Below are positions 1 to 5,207 of a DNA stretch of 7,785 nucleotides, one piece after another. The DNA comes from Candidatus Atribacteria bacterium (GTDB taxonomy: Bacteria; Atribacterota; Atribacteria; Atribacterales; Atribacteraceae). The position numbers and the translations under genes were made by a program. The stretch is from NCBI GenBank assembly GCA_026390275.1, contig JAPLGF010000039.1, positions 1 through 7,785 of the forward strand, read 5' to 3'. Under the pieces are notes generated by a model. The model was not told where the DNA came from. It ran no database searches and saw only the letters and a list, made by a program, of their open reading frames with translations. Within the stretch, counting starts at the first letter, position 1. Each line of letters starts with the position of its first letter.

Positions 1-419
1 TACGGTTTGGGACGCGGAATTTCGTCACCACAAACCACCGTATCAAAAAGAGATGTGACCTGTAACATTTGCAGGGTGATGTCCGCACTTCTCCTCCCCT
101 TGGAGGTAAAAATAGCCTGGAAAATTCCCTGGGAACGGAGAAAGGGAATGATGGCCAGAACCTCCCAAAAGACATCCACCAGCTCCTGATGATGGTTTTG
201 ATAAAAGCGATAGAAGTCTTCCAGTGCTTCTTCCTTTTGATTTTTCCCAACGATTGTCTCAATCACCGCTCCCTCGGGTGGTCCATACAGGCTGACAATT
301 TGTTCCGGGGTCATTCTTTTTCCTGCGTACTTTTCTGCCACCATTCCAAAGGCAGACCAGAGAAGACGGGAACTTCCAATCAGGGTATTATCAAGATCCC
401 AAATGAACAATTTAAACAT
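1..419 (-). CDS. HAD-superfamily phosphatase, 3'-truncated by the window edge
   Basis: Reading from the ATG at 419 towards position 1 gives 139 codons with no stop, so the C-terminal part lies outside the window. The protein starts MFKLFIWDLDNTLIG. DLDNT (residues 8-12) is HAD motif I, with D8 as expected nucleophile and D10 as acid/base. TSK (105-107), after a hydrophobic strand, fits motif II, and K138 in RPKP fits the motif III lysine. The region between holds a helical cap including GPPEGAVIETIVG (46-58), as in phosphoglycolate-phosphatase-like (HAD-IA) hydrolases. The start lies 6 bases after the hisC stop, with a GGAG 11 bases upstream of the ATG, so it is probably co-transcribed with hisC. 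Substrate is unknown. Histidinol phosphate is an attractive guess from position, but phosphoglycolate, a nucleotide or a sugar phosphate are equally possible from sequence alone. Confidence 0.85.
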   Translation of the reverse strand, partial: MFKLFIWDLDNTLIGSSRLLWSAFGMVAEKYAGKRMTPEQIVSLYGPPEGAVIETIVGKNQKEEALEDFYRFYQNHHQELVDVFWEVLAIIPFLRSQGIFQAIFTSKGRRSADITLQMLQVTSLFDTVVCGDEIPRPKP

Positions 420-425
420 GTACGG

Positions 426-1469
426 TCATGCTCCAGTGATCGAATAAAGAGCATTCAGTAACGTTTTCATTTCCAGATCGGTCCCGATCGAGATACGGAG
501 TAAATCGGGCCATTCCGGGAAAAAACGGACCAGAATCTGGCGGGATTTAAGGGCTTCATAAAGAAGACGCATGTTTCCCCCCCCCTTTTGAACCATAACG
601 AAATTGGCTTCCGAAGGACGCACGGTGAAACTGAGCTCTCGCATGGCCCGGGTAAACCACTCCCGGGTTTCCCGAATTTTCCGGACGTTTTCCCACATGG
701 CATCGATATCTTCCAGTGCTGCCATGGCGGCCACCTGGGAAAGACAGCTGAGATTATACGAATCCTTAAGTTTTAAAAGACCATGTACTATCTCCGGATG
801 GGCAAAAAGGATTCCAATCCTCATCCCGGCCAAGGAAAAAGACTTGGAAAATGATCGGGGAATGAGCAGATTGGGATACGTTTTTAAAAGAGAAAGACAA
901 TTGTCTCGGGAAAAATCAACATATGCTTCATCAATAACCACCGGGCAATCTGATACCTGCAGAAGTTTTTCCATTTGAGGAATGGGGAAGAAGGTACCAC
1001 TGGGAGAATTGGGATTACAGATCACCTTCAATTGTGCCGGACGGTCAATGAGCTCCATCGGGAGAGTTTCATCGTATGTAAAGGGGATTTCTTGATACTC
1101 CGCTTCCTGAAAAAGGGCCAGCGTTCGATAGAGAATATAGGTCGGATAGAGGTACATCACCACGTCCCCTTTCCCGAGAAATGCCCGGAAGATGAGATTC
1201 AAAATTTCATCAGAACCGTTCCCGATCATAATCCAATCTTCCGGAACCCCATAAATCTCCGCCGCCTTCTTACGGATTCCGTCGCCCAGCGGTGAGGGAT
1301 AGAGACTGATTCGATGGGAAGAAAGATGGTCCCTCAGACTCTGAATCACGTGAGGAGAAGGAGAATAGGGATTCTCATTGGTATTCAGTTTAATGTATTC
1401 GCCATTCCGGGGCTGTTCACCCGGAATATATCCTTCCATTGCTTCGATAACGGAACGAAAATAGCTCAC
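426..1469 (-). CDS. hisC: Histidinol-phosphate aminotransferase
   Basis: A 347-residue fold-type I, PLP-dependent aminotransferase of usual HisC length. HisC interconverts imidazole-acetol phosphate plus glutamate with histidinol phosphate in cytoplasmic histidine synthesis. Seen in order: NENP (31-34), NGSDE (84-88), NPNSPSGT (152-159) with the PLP-ring asparagine, DEAY (180-183) with the aspartate that pairs with the pyridine nitrogen, SFSKSFSLAGMRIG (206-219) with K209 as Schiff-base lysine, and R325 in LRISIG as carboxylate-binding arginine. The start is GTG, overlapping the hpt stop (GTGA), with a strong AAGGGAGGT just upstream. The coding strand has a run of nine G (577-585) encoding Gly-Gly-Gly near residues 296-298, where the reading frame is open. 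The family also includes aromatic aminotransferases and CobD-like enzymes, but residue pattern and length favour HisC. No other his genes are visible. Confidence 0.93.
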   Translation of the reverse strand: MSYFRSVIEAMEGYIPGEQPRNGEYIKLNTNENPYSPSPHVIQSLRDHLSSHRISLYPSPLGDGIRKKAAEIYGVPEDWIMIGNGSDEILNLIFRAFLGKGDVVMYLYPTYILYRTLALFQEAEYQEIPFTYDETLPMELIDRPAQLKVICNPNSPSGTFFPIPQMEKLLQVSDCPVVIDEAYVDFSRDNCLSLLKTYPNLLIPRSFSKSFSLAGMRIGILFAHPEIVHGLLKLKDSYNLSCLSQVAAMAALEDIDAMWENVRKIRETREWFTRAMRELSFTVRPSEANFVMVQKGGGNMRLLYEALKSRQILVRFFPEWPDLLRISIGTDLEMKTLLNALYSITGA

Positions 1470-2038
1470 TTCGTACCTCCCTTACCCATCTGTTTCAGGA
1501 TCTGGGTACTCCGCCCACTCGGATCAAACAGAGTGGAAACCTCCATCAAGTTCCGGTAATCACCCCGAAAATCCAGGCCATATCCGACCACAAAGATGTC
1601 AGGAATTTTAAAACACGAATACTTGACCGGAACCTCAATAAATCGTCGCTCCGGGCAATCTAAGAAGGTACAAGCAGCAATACTGGCGGGAAACCGTTTC
1701 TCCATGACCCGAAACAAGAAGTTCAAGGTTAGACCGGTATCAATGATATCTTCCACGATGAGCACATCACGGTTGGCCATCTCTTCACTCACATCTTTAT
1801 CAATCTCGATTTTTTTAAAACCAGTTTTAAAACTGGAGAGGGACATAAAGTCGAGATCAAAAGGGATAGTCAGATGGCGGGTTAAGTCCATGGTAAAATA
1901 AGCAGCTCCGCGTAAAATTGAAATCAGAAGCGGACGTTTCCCGGAATAATCGGCACTGATATGGTGAGCAACCTCCTGCACCCGTTGCTGAATATCGGGA
2001 GTTGAAAAAACACGTTCACCCAATTTTGATTCGATCAT
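1466..2038 (-). CDS. hpt: Hypoxanthine phosphoribosyltransferase
   Basis: A 190-residue type I phosphoribosyltransferase, the usual bacterial length. The enzyme transfers phosphoribose from PRPP to hypoxanthine or guanine in cytoplasmic purine salvage. Seen: LRGA (42-45), the PPi-binding loop; the PRPP motif VLIVEDIIDTGLTL (92-105) with E96/D97 and D100 as probable catalytic base; and FVVGYGLDF (149-157) followed by YRNL, typical of Hpt. Two points differ from the family as I know it. The flexible loop usually shaped SSYGxxTxSSG here reads SSFKTGFKK (68-76) and looks about three residues short. Position 148, where human HPRT has the purine-contacting Lys165, is Ile, although bacterial homologues vary there. 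The ATG overlaps the stop of the upstream kinase-nuclease gene (ATGA), with GGAGG at 2046-2050. The product overlaps hisC downstream. Family assignment is firm; base preference (hypoxanthine, guanine or xanthine) is not determined. Confidence 0.93.
   Translation of the reverse strand: MIESKLGERVFSTPDIQQRVQEVAHHISADYSGKRPLLISILRGAAYFTMDLTRHLTIPFDLDFMSLSSFKTGFKKIEIDKDVSEEMANRDVLIVEDIIDTGLTLNFLFRVMEKRFPASIAACTFLDCPERRFIEVPVKYSCFKIPDIFVVGYGLDFRGDYRNLMEVSTLFDPSGRSTQILKQMGKGGTK
1475..1483 (-). promoter_or_regulatory. Ribosome binding site for the GTG start of hisC
   Basis: On the minus strand this reads AAGGGAGGT, 5 bases before the GTG at 1469-1467. It lies inside the last codons of hpt. It supports the GTG as the true start and points to independent or coupled re-initiation at the 4-base overlap. 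Confidence 0.75.
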
Positions 2039-2952
2039 TGATTATCCTCCACCCCAAATTTGCGTAAAAGATGGGTATAATCCCGCGAATATATTACCTT
2101 GATTTTCACCTGGGGGTAAAGCTCCCGGAGACGTCTGACCTTCCGGTTTTTTCTCCAGACCAGCTTTTGTTTCTGGGTGGTGAGTTCGATAAAAAGATCA
2201 AAGTCGAGAAGATAAAAATCGGGAGAGAAGGCTTCTATCACATTCCCTTCATTATCCCATTCCAGGGGAAACTGGCGCGGTTCATACAGCCATCGAATAC
2301 CATAAAAATCGAGAATCCGGGCAAATTCTTCTTCCGAAGGATGAACGAAATCAACTTTTTTTCCACCAAAATCCAGATTGTCGAAAAGTGTGGGTTGTTC
2401 CGCGTGACGGACAGGAACCACTACATTTTTCATGGCTTCCATGATCGTTTCGCAGGCTCTTTCCACCGGATAGAAGGCGGTATTGAGCACCAGGTGGTAC
2501 ATGACCGGATCTTTCCAGTTGGCTCCCATGGTTTCTAAGAGGAATTTTTCCCTCTTTCGGTCCAGTTCCACCAAAATATGAGAGGCCGTTACTTCGTCCT
2601 GCCGGTATTTCTCCATCGTACGTTGGAGCCGCATCTCCGGCGAAGTGACAATGAGAACATGAAAGGCATCCGGTTCACTCTCAAATATTTTCTGCCCTCC
2701 CCGTCCCAAAAAAACCACCGGTCGGTGATGAGCCCGTTTCACCACGACGTCTCGAACCGATATAGCCCAGGATAGAAATTTCTCTTTATCAATGCTCTCC
2801 GGAAGATCCTCATAACCACTGGACAAGAGAAGGGATGATACGCTCTCCCGGTCAATCAATTCCAATCCTAGCACCTCAGCCAATCGGAGAGCAATTTCAT
2901 CCCCCAAACTTTCAGTTTCCCGGGAAATGGTGATGATAATAGGATAATCCAC
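2035..2952 (-). CDS. Cytidylate-kinase-like domain fused to a PD-(D/E)XK nuclease-like domain
   Basis: A 305-residue two-domain protein. Residues 1-178 resemble the cytidylate-kinase-like family (Cytidylate_kin2): IITISRE (6-12), a paired helix ending LIDRE (32-36), VVFLGRGG (79-86), IVTSP (101-105), LDRKREKFL (130-138) and NTAFYPVERACETI (157-170). The usual GSGGR-type P-loop reads ESLGD here (14-18) with no basic residue, so ATP binding may be weak or lost. Residues about 203-300 look like a restriction-endonuclease fold: E208/E209, YEP (223-225), SPDFYL (243-248) with D245, FIELT (254-258) with E256, then lysines at 261, 263, 268 and 271. The canonical lysine two after E256 is a threonine. 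The start is GTG, 10 bases after GGAG; an upstream ATG at 2968 is out of frame. It is first in an operon and overlaps hpt. Function is unknown: nucleotide sensing, an RNA/DNA-acting enzyme or a regulator are all possible. Confidence 0.8.
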   Translation of the reverse strand: MDYPIIITISRETESLGDEIALRLAEVLGLELIDRESVSSLLLSSGYEDLPESIDKEKFLSWAISVRDVVVKRAHHRPVVFLGRGGQKIFESEPDAFHVLIVTSPEMRLQRTMEKYRQDEVTASHILVELDRKREKFLLETMGANWKDPVMYHLVLNTAFYPVERACETIMEAMKNVVVPVRHAEQPTLFDNLDFGGKKVDFVHPSEEEFARILDFYGIRWLYEPRQFPLEWDNEGNVIEAFSPDFYLLDFDLFIELTTQKQKLVWRKNRKVRRLRELYPQVKIKVIYSRDYTHLLRKFGVEDNQ

Positions 2953-2983
2953 GGTTGGTTATCTCCATGCTCTTTTTTTCTTC

Positions 2984-2989
2984 ATTATA
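2984..2989 (-). promoter_or_regulatory. Probable -10 element of the kinase-nuclease/hpt/hisC operon
   Basis: On the minus strand this is a perfect TATAAT in an AT-rich setting, about 30 bases upstream of the GTG start at 2952. The best -35-like hexamer is ATGTCA (3009-3014), four of six matches to TTGACA, but at 19 bases rather than 17. A start of transcription near 2976 would give a leader of about 25 bases containing the GGAG site. No operator is obvious. Confidence 0.45.
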
Positions 2990-3035
2990 TCTGAATTTCT
3001 GGTTTTCCTGACATAGGCCATTGAAGACATCATTG

Positions 3036-3064
3036 TTTACTGAGAATCCATTATCCTGTACAAT
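3036..3064 (+). promoter_or_regulatory. Possible promoter for the thioredoxin-like lipoprotein gene
   Basis: TTTACT (3036-3041) and TACAAT (3059-3064) are 17 bases apart and match the sigma-70 hexamers at four and five of six positions. Transcription would begin near 3071, almost at the ATG at 3074, giving a nearly leaderless message. That would fit the absence of a Shine-Dalgarno site. An alternative is CTGACA (3008-3013) with the poorer CATTGT (3031-3036), which would leave a leader of about 30 bases. Confidence 0.28.
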
Positions 3065-3073
3065 ATCAATGAA

Positions 3074-3625
3074 ATGAGAAAAGTAAAAAATGCACTGTTG
3101 GGAATCTTGGGAATCATGGTGTTCATTTTGGTGTGCATCACTCCATTCTCTTCTTGTGCTCTCCGGAAGGCTCCCTCGATTCGGCTCTTTGATCTGACTG
3201 GCCACGAGATTCCCTTCCCGATCTCGGAAAAAATGGTAATCCTTCTTTTCATGTCCCCGGAATGTTTTTCCTGCAGCCGGGAACTCTATTCCATCCAAAC
3301 GTACCAGAAATCCCTTCCCTTTGTTTTGATCCCAGTCTGTGTGGGATGCGATTGGAGAGAAGTCAAGAATATCACCGATTCGCTCAATCTGAATCTCAGC
3401 GTGTACATGGGGACCAATGCCTTAAAAGCGAGTTGGGGGGTTTGGGAGTTTCCCACTGCGTTTTTAGTGGATCAAGAGATGAAAGTCCTGGAGAAATGGG
3501 AAGGGAAAGTGGTTCTCAAAGAACTCAAAAAACAACTTACTTCAGTGAAAACCACGGAGAGAGAGAAGAAAAAGGAAGATGAGGGTTCCACATCATCTTC
3601 CTGCAGTAACGGGATGTGTTACTAA
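3074..3625 (+). CDS. Thioredoxin-fold probable lipoprotein with extra cysteine pairs
   Basis: A 183-residue exported protein. MRKVK, a hydrophobic stretch (7-23) and a lipobox-like FSSC with C28 suggest a lipoprotein anchored outside the cytoplasmic membrane; the -3 position is Phe, so this is not textbook. The mature part has a thioredoxin-like fold of the TlpA/AhpC-TSA type: VILLFMSPECFSC (55-67) with redox pair C64-C67, and FPTAF (126-130) with P127 as expected cis-proline. Other cysteines are unusual: CVGC (89-92), and a tail where a Lys/Glu-rich segment leads to SSSCSNGMCY with C177 and C182. A probable role is thiol exchange, cytochrome maturation or metal handling; the partner is unknown. 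The ATG at 3074 has no Shine-Dalgarno, but an in-frame TGA at 3041 leaves no ATG, GTG or TTG further upstream. The stop overlaps that of the opposing gene. Confidence 0.8.
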   Translation: MRKVKNALLGILGIMVFILVCITPFSSCALRKAPSIRLFDLTGHEIPFPISEKMVILLFMSPECFSCSRELYSIQTYQKSLPFVLIPVCVGCDWREVKNITDSLNLNLSVYMGTNALKASWGVWEFPTAFLVDQEMKVLEKWEGKVVLKELKKQLTSVKTTEREKKKEDEGSTSSSCSNGMCY

Positions 3626-4263
3626 TTGAGTGTCATTTCCTTCAATTCCAAATAGAGAGATTTTTGTCCTTCACCAATGATTTCGGGGTCTTGAATATCA
3701 ACCACAAAAGGCAGAGGACCTTCTTTGGCCATGAGCATACGAACGGCTATTTTGTCGTTTTTCAGGATTTCGATCCAGTACGCTTTTTTTCCAAAACGTT
3801 CTTCCGACAAATTAACCTGAATGGTGGTCTTTTCTCCTCCTTCCTTCGAACTCCACTTGAATCCTTCTTTTAACTCTCCCCCCATCAGCGTGACCGGGAG
3901 AAGCAGGAGTTGAACGGCCAGGACGGGAGCGATCACTGCCATCGTCCCCGGATTTGAGAAGAACAGCTTGCTAAACATATTCTCAGAATCGCTCTTGGAG
4001 GTGGTAAAACTATTGGAAAACTCCTGTTCCCCCAATTTGAAATCGATCTTAACATCAAACTTATCCGTCTCCTTGGGGGTTACATCCATGGTCAAATACC
4101 CTTCATTGGTTTTTCCGTCTTCCACTTGCTTGATCAGGTACTTCTGGTGTTTTATTTTTTCAATGTTAAAACCACCCGGTGCCATCTCGTCCTGGGCGAA
4201 AGCTATCAAAGATATCACCAGGACCAACAAAATGATCAATCCACTTCCCCAAACCTTCTTCAT
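3622..4263 (-). CDS. Secreted or membrane-attached protein of unknown function
   Basis: A 213-residue protein I do not recognise. It opens with a clear signal peptide: MKKVWGSG, a hydrophobic core (9-22) and a cleavage site after AFA (A23). The mature part (from Q24) is rich in charged beta-type segments: NEGYLTMDVTPKETDKFDVKIDF near 53-75, and TTIQVNLSEERFGKKAYWIEIL near 146-167. A second strongly hydrophobic segment (about 107-127) could cross or insert into the membrane, though a buried strand-helix is possible. The C-terminal half reads like a lipocalin- or DUF-type beta fold, but I cannot name a family. The start is well supported by AGGAGG (4272-4277), 8 bases before the ATG. It points away from larB across a shared upstream region and converges with the thioredoxin-like gene, sharing stop-codon bases with it. 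Confidence 0.75.
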   Translation of the reverse strand: MKKVWGSGLIILLVLVISLIAFAQDEMAPGGFNIEKIKHQKYLIKQVEDGKTNEGYLTMDVTPKETDKFDVKIDFKLGEQEFSNSFTTSKSDSENMFSKLFFSNPGTMAVIAPVLAVQLLLLPVTLMGGELKEGFKWSSKEGGEKTTIQVNLSEERFGKKAYWIEILKNDKIAVRMLMAKEGPLPFVVDIQDPEIIGEGQKSLYLELKEMTLN

Positions 4264-4271
4264 CTTCTGTA

Positions 4272-4277
4272 CCTCCT
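4272..4277 (-). promoter_or_regulatory. Ribosome binding site of the secreted-protein gene
   Basis: A perfect AGGAGG on the minus strand, 8 bases upstream of the ATG at 4263. It fixes the start of the signal peptide and rules out the longer reading from further upstream. Confidence 0.8.
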
Positions 4278-4289
4278 CTTTTTGATTTC

Positions 4290-4298
4290 ATTCTAACA
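4290..4298 (-). promoter_or_regulatory. Possible extended -10 promoter of the secreted-protein gene
   Basis: On the minus strand this reads TGTTAGAAT: a TG dinucleotide one base before TAGAAT, the extended -10 pattern. It lies 27 bases upstream of the ATG at 4263 and leaves room for a short leader with AGGAGG. No convincing -35 is seen at the right distance, where the sequence is purine-rich. Confidence 0.35.
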
Positions 4299-4394
4299 TA
4301 CCAATTGAGCTTCTTTCCTTCTTTTTCCCCAATCCCCTCAAAAATTCCATTCCTTTCCATCTGTTTGGTCATAAAGAAAACACCTGAGCCCCCG

Positions 4395-4403
4395 TGATAT
4401 AAT
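4395..4403 (+). promoter_or_regulatory. Probable extended -10 promoter of larBC
   Basis: TGATATAAT is a perfect TATAAT preceded by the TG of an extended -10. A transcript starting near 4410 would have a leader of about 35 bases, with AAGGAG (4433-4438) placed 7 bases before the larB ATG. No good -35 is seen 16-18 bases upstream, as is common for extended -10 promoters. I see no clear nickel or lactate operator. Confidence 0.5.
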
Positions 4404-4445
4404 ACCTTGGTAATAGTATGAGTATTCACTTGAAGGAGCACATCC

Positions 4446-5204
4446 ATGATTCATTCCTTTTTTCAACAGACCCTGCAAGACCTTTGGGAGCAGAAAATCG
4501 ATCCCTCAGAAGCGGAAAAAAAACTGCGCTCCCTTCCCTTCGAAGATATCGATTTTGCTAAGATTGATCATCATCGTTCCTTTCGGAAGGGATTTCCAGA
4601 AGTCATTCTCTGTCAGGGAAAAACCAACTATCAAGTCCTCACTATTTTAAAAAAAATGATCGGTGATTATCCCAATATTCTGGCCACTCGAGCCACCAAG
4701 GATCTCTATGAGTGTGTACGGAAAGAAATTCCAGAGATCCAATTCCATGAACTCCCCAAAATCCTTCTTCTGGAACGGGAGCCCACTCCCAAGAAAGGAT
4801 GGATAACCGTAGTAACGGCAGGCACTGCGGATCTCCCGGTTGCCGAAGAAGCCTGTCTCACGGCGGAAATCGCCGGAAGCTTCGTCAAGCGGATTTACGA
4901 TGTCGGAATTTCTGGGATTCATCGTCTTTTCTCCCAGCTGGAAGACATCTGGCAGGCGAATGTCATCGTGGCCGTTGCCGGGATGGAGGGTGCCCTCCCG
5001 GGGGTAATTTCTGGTATGGTGGGACGACCGGTCATTGCAGTTCCCACCAGTGTAGGGTATGGGGCGTCCTTTCAAGGTCTTTCTGCCCTGCTCACCATGC
5101 TCAACACCTGTTCACCAGGTATCAGCGTGGTAAATATCGATAATGGCTTTGGTGCTGGTTATCTTGCCCACATGATTAATCGATTAGCCGAAGGAGAAAA
5201 ATGA
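4446..5204 (+). CDS. larB: LarB, pyridinium-3,5-biscarboxylic acid mononucleotide synthase
   Basis: A 252-residue protein of normal LarB length. LarB carboxylates the pyridine ring of nicotinic acid adenine dinucleotide and cleaves its phosphoanhydride, the first step in making the nickel pincer nucleotide cofactor of lactate racemase and related LarA enzymes. The N-terminal part is family-typical, with DIDFAKIDHHRSFRKGFPEVI (34-54) and a predicted nucleotide-handling segment near VLTILKK. The C-terminal half is a PurE/AIR-carboxylase-like domain: VVTAGTADLPVAEEA (122-136), YDVGISGIHR (151-160), VAVAGMEGALPGVISG (175-190), and CSPGISVVNIDNGFGAGY (222-239). C222 is where I expect the active-site cysteine (Cys221 in the Lactobacillus plantarum enzyme, from memory). 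It is first in a two-gene operon, ending 3 bases before larC, with a good AAGGAG site. Confidence 0.95.
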   Translation: MIHSFFQQTLQDLWEQKIDPSEAEKKLRSLPFEDIDFAKIDHHRSFRKGFPEVILCQGKTNYQVLTILKKMIGDYPNILATRATKDLYECVRKEIPEIQFHELPKILLLEREPTPKKGWITVVTAGTADLPVAEEACLTAEIAGSFVKRIYDVGISGIHRLFSQLEDIWQANVIVAVAGMEGALPGVISGMVGRPVIAVPTSVGYGASFQGLSALLTMLNTCSPGISVVNIDNGFGAGYLAHMINRLAEGEK

Positions 5205-5207
5205 CCC

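Larger units (their letters stand above)
4264..4445. other. Divergent intergenic region between the secreted-protein gene and larB
   Basis: This 182-base gene-free stretch holds the two outward promoters and ribosome binding sites listed separately. Between them lies a pyrimidine-rich stretch on the plus strand, including 21 uninterrupted pyrimidines (4310-4330). I see no coding sequence, riboswitch fold or clear operator dyad in it. Confidence 0.6.

Noticed and set aside
1593..1600. Ile148 in Hpt where human HPRT has Lys165.
   Set aside because: From memory, bacterial Hpt proteins vary at this position (Glu, Asp and others), so alone it does not suggest altered specificity.
1821..1836. Perfect 16-base palindrome CCAGTTTTAAAACTGG inside hpt.
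   Set aside because: It is explained by the codons for SSFKTGFKK in the active-site loop region, has no loop and no U-tract, and lies mid-gene, so an operator or terminator role is not supported.
2912..3298. 128-residue minus-strand frame spanning the divergent promoter region.
   Set aside because: It overlaps the start of the kinase-nuclease gene and the thioredoxin-like gene in other frames, and its composition is not protein-like; its ATG at 2968 is out of frame with the real gene.
4647..5075. 142-residue open frame on the minus strand within larB.
   Set aside because: It is fully antisense to a well-supported larB and shows no recognisable domain or start signal.
5106..5120. Short inverted repeat ACCTG-TTCAC-CAGGT in larB.
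   Set aside because: Only 5 base pairs, fully explained by codons around C222, and no regulatory context.
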